Positions 8,843 to 17,831 of a DNA stretch of 64,000 nt are shown here, piece after piece. A program made the translations under genes and the position numbers. Where the stretch lies: NCBI GenBank assembly GCA_963721445.1, contig CAVRIZ010000007.1, positions 61,726 to 125,725 of the forward strand. The letters are read 5' to 3'. The notes beneath the pieces were generated by a model. The model had not been told where the DNA came from. It was given only the letters and a program-made list of their open reading frames with translations, and ran no database searches. How positions within the stretch are numbered: position 1 is the stretch's first letter; every line of letters starts with the position of its first letter. The stretch comes from DAIOEK01 sp963721445. GTDB taxonomy: Bacteria > Chloroflexota > Anaerolineae > Anaerolineales > Anaerolineaceae.

Positions 8843-9240
8843 GGGGATGACAGGCTTCGACGGAGGAGGCTGGTCCCGGATTGCGAGCCGAGAGGTGCCG
8901 ACCTCGTGAAATCAGCACAAAAAATCAAGTGCCAATCGCACTTCCTACGCTGCACTTCCCCTCGCTGCATAAGCGAGTTGGAGTTCAGCCGATCTCCTAG
9001 ATGAGATCGCGTCTACCCGTCCCGTTCTTCCGACCGGTGATGGAGTGGGCGTTACAAAGCGGATGTGCCCTGAATGACGTCGTTGATTTCAGGAAAGAGG
9101 ACTTTCGGGTCCAAACGACTGGCTGAATTTGGAGCAACGTAAATGAGCGCCACCTTCACGAGAACAAAAATGTTACTACGCTCGTAGATATCCGAGGGTC
9201 GAATCTTTCGGACGCGGGTTCAATTCCCGCCATCTCCACC
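8843..9240 (+). ncRNA. ssrA: Transfer-messenger RNA
   Basis: The 5' end GGGGATGACAGGCTTCGACGG and the 3' end with a tRNA-like T arm (GCGGGTTCAATTCCCGC) and acceptor strand CATCTCC-ACC pair as expected. The tag frame starts at GCC 8931 and stops at TAA 8970-8972, encoding ANRTSYAALPLAA. The terminal LAA is the usual degron of tagged proteins. Right after it the hairpin CTCGCT/AGCGAG corresponds to helix 5, and further stems suit the pseudoknot region. The final CCA is not fully encoded (ACC then T). With SmpB the RNA frees ribosomes stalled on broken mRNAs. Confidence 0.97.
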
Positions 9241-9272
9241 TTACCGTACAGAACCAGAATTCTTCTGCTTTG

Positions 9273-9299
9273 CAGAACCAGGCTGGTTCTGGTCTTTTT
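9273..9299 (+). terminator. Intrinsic terminator after tmRNA
   Basis: CAGAACC (9273-9279), a 5-base loop and GGTTCTG (9285-9291) are followed by GTCTTTTT. It lies 33 bases after tmRNA and just before the convergent rlmI-like stop. Confidence 0.75.
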
Positions 9300-9305
9300 C
9301 CATGA

Positions 9306-10505
9306 CTATTTAACGGAACACACCAGTCCTTTGAGATATTCACCTTCCGGAAATGTTGTAAGGATCGGATGGTCGGCTGCTTGATGAAGTTGATGAATGA
9401 ACTGTACATCCCTTGCAGCGTCATCTGCCGCATCAGAGATGATCTTTTTGAACAGCTCCATACTCAATCCACCCGAACAGGAGAATGTGAATAATATGCC
9501 GTTTGGATTAAGTAACTTGAATGCGAGAAGATTGATGTCCTTGTATGCCCTGGCGGCTCTTTCTACCTGGGCATGAGTGGGAGCCATTTTCGGTGGGTCA
9601 AGGACAATAAGATCATACTTTTCTGCCCGATCCCGCAGTTTTCGCAGAAAGTCAAAGACATTGGCACATGTGTAATTGACTGCAGATGTTGAAATTCCAT
9701 TCTTTTCAAAATTGATTCTGGCAAGCTCCAGCGCGGATTCGGAACTGTCTACCACCTCGACAGATTCCGCACCACCTTTGATCGCATTTAATGCAAATGC
9801 GCCTGAATAACTGAAGCAATCAAGAACTCTTTTTCTATTTGAAAAGGATCGGATCAAAAGATGGTTGTCCCGTTGATCCATGTAGAAACCGGTCTTCTGT
9901 CCATCGAGAGGCTTCACCGAATAATCAAACCCATGCTCAATGATCCATAGATCATTCTCGATTGAGCCCTTGACCACATTTATTACCGGTTTTAATCCTT
10001 CCAATAGCAGGACGTCTGCGTCCGATTTCTCCAGCAAGCAGGTACATTGGGTTTCCTGTTGGATGGAATCCAAGATAGTATTCCGCCAGTAATAAGCCCC
10101 CGCCGTAGATAGCTGCACTACGACCACATCCCCATACTGATCTGCTATTACCCCCGGCAATAGATCTGATTCCGCATGAATTAACCGGGCGGCTGTCGAT
10201 GATTTCAGCTCATTAAACCCTTTACGCATATTGATCGATTGTTTTACCCGGGAGCGGATAAGATCTTCCAGCGGCGGACAGATCCGCTCAAATGACCACA
10301 TTCGAGTACGAATCTGTGAAACTGGGCTGTAAGCGCCAAAGCCCATCGAATTCCCTTTGGCATCACAAACCCGAACCGTCTCTCCTGCCGCAGGTTGCCC
10401 ATCGATACGTTCAATCGCTCCTGAAAACACCCAGGGATGTTTTCGAAGCAGGCTTTTTTCACGATTCGATTTTAAAAAGACGGTTGAAATTATTAAGTCA
10501 TCCAC
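9306..10505 (-). CDS. rlmI: RlmI-type 23S rRNA cytosine methyltransferase
   Basis: A PUA-like N-terminal domain (residues 1-80; NREKSLLRKHPWVFSGAIE) is followed by a Rossmann SAM-dependent methylase with VLDCFSYSGAFALNA as motif I, the catalytic DPPKMAP motif, and FSCSGG carrying the second Cys. This architecture is that of RlmI, which makes m5C1962 in 23S rRNA. The frame is open to 10541, but that GTG overlaps the upstream gene; GTG at 10505, five bases past the upstream stop, gives the N-terminus seen in homologues. The ribosome site is weak for both choices. Confidence 0.88.
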   Translation of the reverse strand: MDDLIISTVFLKSNREKSLLRKHPWVFSGAIERIDGQPAAGETVRVCDAKGNSMGFGAYSPVSQIRTRMWSFERICPPLEDLIRSRVKQSINMRKGFNELKSSTAARLIHAESDLLPGVIADQYGDVVVVQLSTAGAYYWRNTILDSIQQETQCTCLLEKSDADVLLLEGLKPVINVVKGSIENDLWIIEHGFDYSVKPLDGQKTGFYMDQRDNHLLIRSFSNRKRVLDCFSYSGAFALNAIKGGAESVEVVDSSESALELARINFEKNGISTSAVNYTCANVFDFLRKLRDRAEKYDLIVLDPPKMAPTHAQVERAARAYKDINLLAFKLLNPNGILFTFSCSGGLSMELFKKIISDAADDAARDVQFIHQLHQAADHPILTTFPEGEYLKGLVCSVK

Positions 10506-10509
10506 GGGA

Positions 10510-11721
10510 TTATTGTAGCATGCCTGTTTTGAGCGCTGCACGATAGATCACATCGATCGCCTGGTCAATTTCCTCTTCTTCATGTCCCGCAGTTACTGTC
10601 GCTCGAAGACGGGACATTCCGATTGGTACAGCCGGGGAAACGACCGGTAAAACAAAAATATCGTGTTGCTGCGCTTCGCGGGTCATTGCAAATGCGGTCT
10701 TGTCATCTCCGCAGAGGATGGGCACGATTGCCGTTTGGGTATGCAGTGTGTTGAAACCCTTTGCTCTCAATCCTTGCATAAACTGAAAGGCATTTTTACC
10801 CAGTTTTTGTACTCGCCAGGTCTCATCCTGGATGACTTTGAAGGCTTCATTGGCAGCGGCTGCCTGACCGGGAGGCAGTGCGGCAGAAAAGATATAACCT
10901 CTGGCAGCATGTCTGATGAAGCTGATGAGATCCTTTTGCCCAGCAATATACCCACCCACGCTTGGGATCGTCTTGGAGAGGGTGCCCATTTTAATATCAA
11001 TGACATTTTCTAATCCGAAATGCTCTTCGATGCCTCTTCCTGAAGCTCCCAAAACCCCGACTGAATGGGCTTCATCAACCATTAGCCAGGCGCCATATTT
11101 TTTACACAAAGCGGACAGCGCCGGCAGGTCGATCAGATCCCCATCCATACTGAAAACCGCATCGACCACCACCAGTTTTGAGGCGGATGTGGTCGAATCA
11201 GACAGGCGAGATTCCAGGTCTTTCAGGTTATTATGATCAAACCGTTCAAAACGGGCATTAGACAACAAACAACCGTCATAAATACTGGCGTGGTTTAGTT
11301 TATCGCAAAAGACACTATCCCCGCGTCCGATCAAAGTGGAAATGACGCTCAGGTTTGTGACATACCCGGAAGAAAAGGATACCGCACTCTGAGTATTCTT
11401 AAACGCCGCGATTGTTTCTTCCAATTCCTCATGAATTGGTAACGTTCCGGCTAAGGTGCGAACGCCATGTGTACCAGTACCATACTGCTGGATTGCTTCA
11501 ATCGCTGCCTTATTAATCCTGGGATGTCCAATCAGTCCCAGATAACTATAAGAGGCGAACATCAACATCGGACGACCGTGTACTTGTACTTTGGATCCCC
11601 CCAGGATCTTTTCCACCGGCTGATTGTAATGATAAAACTGATTCTTGGTCAGCATTTCGATCCGGTCGGAGTATTCCCGAATTCGGCGAGTGATGCTGTC
11701 CTGGGGAGTAACTTCTGGCAT
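10510..11721 (-). CDS. PLP-dependent alpha-oxoamine synthase (KBL/BioF-like)
   Basis: 403 residues of aminotransferase fold I. YSYLG near residue 58, GTHGVRTLAGT near 105, the DEAHSVGVLG segment that binds the PLP pyridine nitrogen, and GTLSKTIPSVGG with the Schiff-base Lys mark the alpha-oxoamine synthase family. Members are 8-amino-7-oxononanoate synthase, 2-amino-3-ketobutyrate CoA ligase and serine palmitoyltransferase; all condense an amino acid with an acyl-CoA and release CO2. No biotin or threonine-degradation genes are nearby, so the substrate is open. AGGAG precedes ATG. The rlmI-like gene follows immediately. Confidence 0.85.
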   Translation of the reverse strand: MPEVTPQDSITRRIREYSDRIEMLTKNQFYHYNQPVEKILGGSKVQVHGRPMLMFASYSYLGLIGHPRINKAAIEAIQQYGTGTHGVRTLAGTLPIHEELEETIAAFKNTQSAVSFSSGYVTNLSVISTLIGRGDSVFCDKLNHASIYDGCLLSNARFERFDHNNLKDLESRLSDSTTSASKLVVVDAVFSMDGDLIDLPALSALCKKYGAWLMVDEAHSVGVLGASGRGIEEHFGLENVIDIKMGTLSKTIPSVGGYIAGQKDLISFIRHAARGYIFSAALPPGQAAAANEAFKVIQDETWRVQKLGKNAFQFMQGLRAKGFNTLHTQTAIVPILCGDDKTAFAMTREAQQHDIFVLPVVSPAVPIGMSRLRATVTAGHEEEEIDQAIDVIYRAALKTGMLQ

Positions 11722-11826
11722 ACGGCTCTCCTGTGACTATGAATAAGACCCAAGTGTATTCTATGGGTGGGGATGTGTCAATTAGTGATTTCTGCCCTCA
11801 TCCTATTAAAAAATCATTAATCAGAC

Positions 11827-11855
11827 TTGCTTTATCCGAATAAGGTCGTTATAAT
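11827..11855 (+). promoter_or_regulatory. Promoter of the L,D-transpeptidase gene (leaderless layout)
   Basis: TTGCTT (11827-11832), a 17-base spacer and perfect TATAAT (11850-11855). Only six bases separate the -10 from ATG at 11862, so transcription would start at or beside the start codon; no Shine-Dalgarno site is present. Confidence 0.75.
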
Positions 11856-11861
11856 GCCCGC

Positions 11862-12896
11862 ATGACCTTCAAACTTTCCCGCAGGGAATTTCTGCGATAT
11901 TCGTCTTACAGCCTTGGTGGATTGGCAATCGTTCCAAAACTCGATCTAGAATCCTTCCTGAAGAGTGAGTCCGTTGGTCGGATCGCCGATACGGCGATCA
12001 GCGTATATAGTCAACCGGACGATACCAGTACGATTGTCAGCCAACGTTTTCGTGATGAGTTGGTTAATATCTACGAAGATGTGATCTCCGAAAAAGGTCC
12101 TGGTTATAACCCGCTCTGGTATCGTATCTGGAATGGGTATATCCACTCAGCCCGGGTTTTCAAAGTAAAGACATCCATCAATGAGATCGTCGAATCGGTC
12201 CCTGCAACTGGTCAGCTTGTGGAAGTCACCGTCCCATACAGTCAAAGCTATCATTTTTCAAAGCGTGCTGGATGGAGAGCAAATTACCGGCTCTATTATG
12301 GTTCGCTCCATTGGATCATTGCCCTCGAGGAAGGTCCGGATGGACAACCCTGGTATCGGATCAAGGATGAATTGATCAGTTCAAATTATGAAAACTATTT
12401 TGCTCCGGCAGAACATTTTCGCTGGGTCCAACCAGAAGAATACGCTCCTATATCAGCCGATGTCCCGGTAGAGAAAAAACGAATTGAAGTAAATCTGGGT
12501 ACGCAAACCCTGGTCGCTTATGAGAACGATGAAGTGGTCATGAAGACCATCATCTCTTCCGGCATTCCAACCGGTGGCAAGAATTCATGGGAGACACCCA
12601 AGGGAAAATTCTATGTCTTTTCCAAGTTACCGTCAAAGCACATGGGAGAAGGCATTCTGACCGACGACCTCGAAGCATACATCCTGCCTGGTGTTCCGTG
12701 GGTCAGTTTCTTCACGTCAAAAGGGGTTGGATTCCATGGTACCTGGTGGCATAACAATTTCGGTATGACCATGTCGCATGGTTGTATCAATATGAAAATT
12801 GATGAGGCGAAGTGGATTTTTAGATGGACCAATCCTGCCGCACCGGCAAATATGGTCGAGAAAAATGGGATGGGCACGAAGGTGATCGTTACTTAA
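11862..12896 (+). CDS. TAT-exported L,D-transpeptidase (YkuD)
   Basis: The N-terminus has a twin-arginine signal (LSRREFLRYSSYSLGG), so the folded protein is sent across the membrane by Tat. An SH3-like middle region (about residues 40-200) precedes a C-terminal YkuD domain with GFHGTWW and MSHGCINM; His306 and Cys308 are the catalytic pair. The family forms 3-3 cross-links in peptidoglycan or attaches proteins to it. 344 residues. It converges with hemW, the two ends overlapping by four bases. A Tat rather than Sec signal is common among such Chloroflexota proteins. Confidence 0.9.
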   Translation: MTFKLSRREFLRYSSYSLGGLAIVPKLDLESFLKSESVGRIADTAISVYSQPDDTSTIVSQRFRDELVNIYEDVISEKGPGYNPLWYRIWNGYIHSARVFKVKTSINEIVESVPATGQLVEVTVPYSQSYHFSKRAGWRANYRLYYGSLHWIIALEEGPDGQPWYRIKDELISSNYENYFAPAEHFRWVQPEEYAPISADVPVEKKRIEVNLGTQTLVAYENDEVVMKTIISSGIPTGGKNSWETPKGKFYVFSKLPSKHMGEGILTDDLEAYILPGVPWVSFFTSKGVGFHGTWWHNNFGMTMSHGCINMKIDEAKWIFRWTNPAAPANMVEKNGMGTKVIVT

Positions 12897-14086
12897 TCAT
12901 CCCCAACAAATTCCATAAATACCTGGTTCCCCATTAATATTCCTCGTCTTGTTAATCGTAAACGGTTACGAATTAGATCGATTTCAATCAGTCCCTTCTC
13001 TTGAAGGGATTTTATTTTTTTACCAAATATATCTTCTGCCCCAACGCCAAATTTACTAATAAAGAGGGCTAAGTCGACTCCTTCTTCAATAAGCCGGAAT
13101 CGAAGCATCATCTCATCCTGCATCTGCTCAAATACTGGTATTTCGATCCAGGTTTCGGCAGCAGGACGATACGCTTCCTTCCACTCCCGAGATTGATTCA
13201 TTTTTTGAATATATGCCGGTATTGTCCTTACATTAGCTACGCGCAACCCATCGTAATATTCATGTGCGCCCGCGCCAAAACCGAAATACCTCTCATTCAG
13301 CCAGTATTGCAGATTATGTTTGGAACGATAATCACGGTCATGAGTACTTAACCATGCCCAGTTGGAGATTTCATATTGTTCATATCCCGTTTTTGCAAGA
13401 CGGGTCATCGCCCATTCCAACATCTCGCCGGCCAGATCCGGATCTGGTTCTGCGATCCTGCCTGCTGCGACCTGGTCAAACAGCGGTGTTCCTTCTTCAA
13501 TGGTGAGAGAATATAGGGATAAGTGTGTTGTTCCTAATTGGAGGACTCTTTCTACGGTCTCTTCCCAGGCGGATAGCTCCTGACCGGGCAATCCATAGAT
13601 AAGATCGAGGCTGATATTCTGAATACCAGCCCCTTTTGCCATGGATATAGCTTCAATTGCATCTTGGTAAGAATGAATTCGATCCAACAGTGCTAATTCT
13701 GAGGCATGTGTACTTTGAACACCAAGACTGATCCGGTTTATTCCTTCTGTAAGGTAAGCATCGACCTTTTCTTGATCCAATGTACCTGGATTCGCCTCAA
13801 TTGTGATTTCAGCATCCGGGGTAATATTAAATCCTTTGCGAATTGTGTGTAAAACCCTGTTGATCATGGGCGCGGGAAGATAGGATGGGGTTCCTCCTCC
13901 AAGGTAAATCGTATGGATTTGCTCTTCAGGTGAAATCCGTTCGACGGCAAGATCTATTTCTCGACAGAGCAAATCGATATATCTCGACATCCATTTGTCC
14001 ATCCCGGCAAAAGTGACGAAATCACAATAACCACACCTTTGCTGGCAGAATGGAATATGAACATAGATACTTACCGGCTCAACCAT
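12893..14086 (-). CDS. hemW: HemW-like radical SAM heme chaperone
   Basis: A radical SAM protein with the CxxxCxxC cluster motif CQQRCGYC (Cys14, Cys18, Cys21), SAM-binding GGGTPS near residue 63, and a C-terminal HemN-like domain (residues 290-390). The N-terminus YVHIPFCQQRCGYCDF is that of HemW (often misnamed oxygen-independent coproporphyrinogen oxidase), now known as a heme chaperone; true HemN has a longer N-terminus. 397 residues. TAAGAT ends 6 bases before the start with GAGGG between, so it is unclear whether the leader carries a ribosome site. Confidence 0.9.
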   Translation of the reverse strand: MVEPVSIYVHIPFCQQRCGYCDFVTFAGMDKWMSRYIDLLCREIDLAVERISPEEQIHTIYLGGGTPSYLPAPMINRVLHTIRKGFNITPDAEITIEANPGTLDQEKVDAYLTEGINRISLGVQSTHASELALLDRIHSYQDAIEAISMAKGAGIQNISLDLIYGLPGQELSAWEETVERVLQLGTTHLSLYSLTIEEGTPLFDQVAAGRIAEPDPDLAGEMLEWAMTRLAKTGYEQYEISNWAWLSTHDRDYRSKHNLQYWLNERYFGFGAGAHEYYDGLRVANVRTIPAYIQKMNQSREWKEAYRPAAETWIEIPVFEQMQDEMMLRFRLIEEGVDLALFISKFGVGAEDIFGKKIKSLQEKGLIEIDLIRNRLRLTRRGILMGNQVFMEFVGDD

Positions 14087-14132
14087 GCCCTCATCTTATC
14101 ACGGCCGCCTTAGAATTTGGCGATTTATTTGC

Positions 14133-14141
14133 TGGTATAAT
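14133..14141 (+). promoter_or_regulatory. Extended -10 promoter of the LysM gene
   Basis: TGGTATAAT (TGnTATAAT) with no clear -35. The leader of about 20 bases carries TTGGAGAC before ATG at 14168. Confidence 0.55.
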
Positions 14142-14167
14142 ACGCTCACTTGGAGACATAGACGAAC

Positions 14168-15316
14168 ATGAGTCCAGATAAATCGACTTCTTCTACAAAA
14201 ATCTGCCCTACTTGCGGTACTCGGGTCAGTGAAAAAGCAATCAAATGTGTAGTTTGTGGAACGAATTTATCCACCGCGGTTCCATCAGCCTCTGCCAGTA
14301 AAACGGTGCAGGGAAACCGTATGCCGGAGCTAACTCTGACCCTCCCGGCGGCTCTGGGGTTACTCGCCCTTTTTGTTGCGATCGGCGCCACAGCCGTATT
14401 CTTTACATTGCGTTCCACGGGGAGAGTGGTTGAACCTACCGCAATTCCTTCAGCAACAACCACCCCAACCATGACAATGACCCCTACCCAGACCCAAACT
14501 CCAACGATCGTGCCTACATTTACACCCATACCGCCAATCGAATATACAGTGGCTGAGGGTGATTATTGTTCGACGATTGCAGGGTTGTATGGCGTATCTG
14601 TCACCAGCATTGTGGAATTGAATAAGCTTGGATCTCAATGCATCCTGGCACCGGGAATGAAAATTCTGGTTCCCATGCCTACACCTACAGCCTCACCCGA
14701 ACCGACCTCCACACCATCAGGTGCAGAAGCGACCAAATCCGCCTGTCCAAAGGACATATACACCGTGAAGGCTACCGATACGCTCAGTACGGTTTCGCTC
14801 AATTACGATGTACCCATGTCAGCTATCAAGGAATCCAACGGACTGGCGAGCGATATCGTATGGGAAGGGATGAGATTGGTTATACCCCTCTGTAAACGAA
14901 ATCCAACTCCTGGACCTACCCCGACGGCAACACTTCCACCGCCATACCAGGCACCTAATCTACTCCTGCCCTCAGATGGCGCATCCTTCACACTCGCGAA
15001 CGATAATTTCACTCTCCAATGGGCGTCCGTCGGAACCCTGCGCGCCAATGAATTGTATCAAGTGACGATCGTAGACCTCACGGACACAAATCAACGGCGC
15101 TTGACCGATTATGTAACAGACACAAAATATATCGTTCCTACCTCATTCCGACCCAACGACAATGTTCCTCATGTGATGAAATGGTGGATCTCTGTCGTTC
15201 GCCAGAGCGGAAATGATACTGCTGGAAAGCCGACCTATGAATCAGCCGGCACAGTGAGTGAACAACGGGCATTCTCGTGGATTGGCGCTGCAGTCAGTAC
15301 CACTCCAACCCCGTAG
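14168..15316 (+). CDS. Zinc-ribbon, membrane-anchored LysM protein
   Basis: 382 residues. The order is: an N-terminal zinc ribbon with two CxxC knuckles (Cys13, 16, 27, 30); one membrane helix at about residues 56-78; a Thr/Pro-rich linker; LysM 1 (IEYTVAEGDYCSTIAGLYGV, about 117-165); a second Thr/Pro spacer; LysM 2 (about 198-242); and a C-terminal beta-rich domain. The ribbon would be cytoplasmic and the LysM repeats, which bind glycan strands, outside. No enzyme motif is present. It is probably a cell-surface sensor or anchor. The architecture fits Anaerolineae surface proteins. Confidence 0.85.
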   Translation: MSPDKSTSSTKICPTCGTRVSEKAIKCVVCGTNLSTAVPSASASKTVQGNRMPELTLTLPAALGLLALFVAIGATAVFFTLRSTGRVVEPTAIPSATTTPTMTMTPTQTQTPTIVPTFTPIPPIEYTVAEGDYCSTIAGLYGVSVTSIVELNKLGSQCILAPGMKILVPMPTPTASPEPTSTPSGAEATKSACPKDIYTVKATDTLSTVSLNYDVPMSAIKESNGLASDIVWEGMRLVIPLCKRNPTPGPTPTATLPPPYQAPNLLLPSDGASFTLANDNFTLQWASVGTLRANELYQVTIVDLTDTNQRRLTDYVTDTKYIVPTSFRPNDNVPHVMKWWISVVRQSGNDTAGKPTYESAGTVSEQRAFSWIGAAVSTTPTP

Positions 15317-15334
15317 CTTAACCTCTGAAACATT

Positions 15335-15370
15335 AAGAGTGGTGACCTGTCGGTCACCACTCTTTTGTTC
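15335..15370. terminator. Strong bidirectional terminator
   Basis: AAGAGTGGTGACC (15335-15347), loop TGTC, perfect complement 15352-15364, then TTGTTCTTT. It serves the LysM gene and the convergent trxB. Confidence 0.85.
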
Positions 15371-15379
15371 TTTATGAGA

Positions 15380-16357
15380 TTATATTTTTGTATCTTCCAA
15401 CTCTTCCAGGAATTTTGTCGCAGTCATGGCAGCAGCTGCGCCCATCCCAGCTGATGTTACCACCTGCCTGTAAATGGGATCTGTTGCTTCGCCGGCAGCG
15501 AACACCCCGGGGACTGATGTTTCCATCAACCGGTTGGACTGGATATAACCATTCCTATCCATCTCGATCTGACCCTTGAAAAGATCAGTATTTGGTTTAT
15601 GCCCGACGAAAATGAAGACGCCATCGGCTTTTACCTTACTGTTCTTCCCTGTTTTAATATTATTGATCAGCAGAGTTTTCACCGACTTATCGCCCTGGAT
15701 TTCTGTGATTACAGAATTCCAGCGAAATTTGATTTTTTGATTTTCTTTAGCCCGTTTCTGGAGAATCGCTCCCGCCCGCAATTCATCCCTGCGGTGAACA
15801 ATGGTTACCATGGACGCAAATTTGGTAAGGAAGATAGCTTCTTCGACTGCAGAATCACCGCCGCCAACTACAACAACCTTTTTTTGCTTGAAAAACCAGC
15901 CGTCACAGGTTGCACAGTATGATACCCCTCTTCCGGTCATTTCTTTTTCGCCGGGTACATTCAAGTGAAAAGGTGATGCTCCGGTTGCGATGATAATTGT
16001 TTGCGTTTTGTATTCTTTTCCATAGGTTTTTACAGTGAAAGGTCTCGAGGATAGATCCACGCTCATCGCCGTGTCAAATTCTACCCTGGCGCCAAATCGC
16101 TCCGCTTGTTTCTGAAACAGATCTCCAAGTTGAGACCCTCCCACACCTTCAGGAAATCCGGGGTAGTTCTCAATAACGTGCGTTAGAGAGACTTGTCCAC
16201 CTAGCTCAACCCCCGAGAAGAGAAGCGGTTTCAATTCTGCACGGGCTGCATAGAGGGCAGCAGATAATCCTGCGGGACCTGATCCGATAATGATCAGTTT
16301 TTCCACGGCTGGACCTTCGATTTGGTTATGTTGTATTCCACCAAGTTTAAATTCCAT
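15380..16357 (-). CDS. trxB: Thioredoxin reductase
   Basis: 325 residues: FAD-binding GSGPAGLSAALYAARA at about 25-40, redox-active CATC (Cys148, Cys151), NADPH-binding GGGDSAVEEA, and the C-terminal FAD segment GVFAAGEA. It transfers electrons from NADPH to thioredoxin in the cytoplasm. The N-terminus is about 15 residues longer than in E. coli; VEKLIIIGSGPAG could be the true beginning, but no better start codon with a ribosome site was found. Confidence 0.94.
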   Translation of the reverse strand: MEFKLGGIQHNQIEGPAVEKLIIIGSGPAGLSAALYAARAELKPLLFSGVELGGQVSLTHVIENYPGFPEGVGGSQLGDLFQKQAERFGARVEFDTAMSVDLSSRPFTVKTYGKEYKTQTIIIATGASPFHLNVPGEKEMTGRGVSYCATCDGWFFKQKKVVVVGGGDSAVEEAIFLTKFASMVTIVHRRDELRAGAILQKRAKENQKIKFRWNSVITEIQGDKSVKTLLINNIKTGKNSKVKADGVFIFVGHKPNTDLFKGQIEMDRNGYIQSNRLMETSVPGVFAAGEATDPIYRQVVTSAGMGAAAAMTATKFLEELEDTKI

Positions 16358-16397
16358 AATTCACCTATTCAATTAGATGGCTGCAGAGCGTGATCCG

Positions 16398-17747
16398 TTA
16401 CAATTTTGCGTATTTGTCGAGATCGGTAAGCGCCTGGTCAATGATAGCATAACCTTCTTGAAGTTCATTGGATGTTATACAAAGTGGCGGAACGATCAAT
16501 AGAGTGTGCCAGTGGATATAGGCGAATAAACCATGGTCAAGCAGGATTTGCCGGAATTCTTTCATGTGGGGTGAGGTGGCATTGAACGGTGAGATCGGCT
16601 CTTTTGTCTCACGGGAATAGACCATTTCGAGAACACCGAAACATCCAATATTCCGATAAGCGCCAACTGTCGGGTGTTTTCTAAACATTTCCGCATTCAG
16701 ATCGGCGATCACATCACCCATTTTCTGTGAGTTTTCTACCAATTGATCATCTCTTAAGACTTCGATATTGGCTATTGCGGCTGCCAGTGAGATGGGATGC
16801 CCGTTAAAGGTCAATCCGCCCTCGTAAACGCGTTCATCAAAAAAATGGGCAATTTCTGGTTTCATCGCGACTGCACCGAGGGGTGCGTATCCCGAAGTCA
16901 ACCCTTTCGCCATAGTCATCAAATCTGGTACAACATTCCAATGATCTACACCAAACCATCGGCCAGTTCGCCCAAAGCCACTCATCACCTCATCGGCGAT
17001 CAATAATATTTGATATTTGTCACACAGGGAACGCAATCCCTGTAAATAACCATCAGGCGGAATGATAATCCCATTCGTCCCAGTCACTGTCTCCAGTAAG
17101 ATTGCCGCAATTGTATTTGGCTGCTCATATAGGATGATCTCTTCCAGATGATTGAGATAATCCTGGCAAAAATCAGGTTCACTGATCGTGGGATTGGATT
17201 GGTGGAATGTGGAACGATACCGGTATGGATCCAAGAAATGGATAAATCCACTGGCAAGATTTGGTTCCCATGCTGTCCTGCGGGGATCTCCGGTTGCAGA
17301 CAAGGCGCCAATTGAGGCACCATGGTATGACCGGTATCGGGTTAATATTTTGTGTTTGCCTGTGAATGCCCGTGCCAGCTTGATGGCGTTTTCATTCGCA
17401 TCGGCTCCCCCAAGGGTGTAGAGGAAATAATTTAGATCTCCAGGGGTGATTTCCGCCAGCATCTCACCCAAGATCGCCCTGGGTTTTGTTGCCATCTGCG
17501 GACCCGCAAATGGAAGTTCCGCAGCCTGTTTTTGGATTGCTTCGATCACATGTGGATTACCATGACCAATGTTGACGCACATGACCATGGAATTGAAATC
17601 CATATATCGTTTGCCATTGGTATCCCAGAAATAAATACCTGCCGACCGTTCAATGGGGATAGGCTTGACTTGCTTCTGCGCTGACCAAGTCCAAAAGTTA
17701 TGCTCCATCGAGAGCGAAAGAATTTCCGAATCTGTGATCTGTCTCAT
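16398..17747 (-). CDS. Class III PLP-dependent aminotransferase
   Basis: 449 residues of the ornithine/GABA/omega-amino acid aminotransferase family. The gene begins with HNFWTWSAQ, has a substrate-site GHG segment (NIGHGNP), PLP-binding SYHGASIGA, LLIADEVMSGFGRTG with the PLP-interacting Asp, and MAKGLTSGYAPLGA with the Schiff-base Lys near residue 285. The HNFWTW opening resembles taurine:pyruvate or beta-alanine/putrescine-type enzymes, but the amino donor cannot be fixed from sequence. It stands alone between trxB and a divergent lipoprotein gene. Confidence 0.88.
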   Translation of the reverse strand: MRQITDSEILSLSMEHNFWTWSAQKQVKPIPIERSAGIYFWDTNGKRYMDFNSMVMCVNIGHGNPHVIEAIQKQAAELPFAGPQMATKPRAILGEMLAEITPGDLNYFLYTLGGADANENAIKLARAFTGKHKILTRYRSYHGASIGALSATGDPRRTAWEPNLASGFIHFLDPYRYRSTFHQSNPTISEPDFCQDYLNHLEEIILYEQPNTIAAILLETVTGTNGIIIPPDGYLQGLRSLCDKYQILLIADEVMSGFGRTGRWFGVDHWNVVPDLMTMAKGLTSGYAPLGAVAMKPEIAHFFDERVYEGGLTFNGHPISLAAAIANIEVLRDDQLVENSQKMGDVIADLNAEMFRKHPTVGAYRNIGCFGVLEMVYSRETKEPISPFNATSPHMKEFRQILLDHGLFAYIHWHTLLIVPPLCITSNELQEGYAIIDQALTDLDKYAKL

Positions 17748-17798
17748 AATCCCTCTGTCAACTGGTTTCAGTGTGATTATAGTCTAGCTGGGTTGAAA

Positions 17799-17807
17799 TG
17801 CTATAAT
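17799..17807 (+). promoter_or_regulatory. Extended -10 promoter of lipoprotein gene
   Basis: TGCTATAAT 25 bases before ATG 17832, with GGAGG at 17823-17827 as ribosome site. No good -35 is seen, as usual for extended -10 promoters. Confidence 0.6.
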
Positions 17808-17831
17808 CGGATTGATATTGCCGGAGGAATT

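Noticed and set aside
9176..9433. ORF across the tmRNA 3' end
   Set aside because: It covers the conserved tRNA-like end of ssrA and has no protein-like composition.
10510..11721. Naming the alpha-oxoamine synthase bioF
   Set aside because: No other biotin genes are nearby and the family motifs are shared with KBL and serine palmitoyltransferase.
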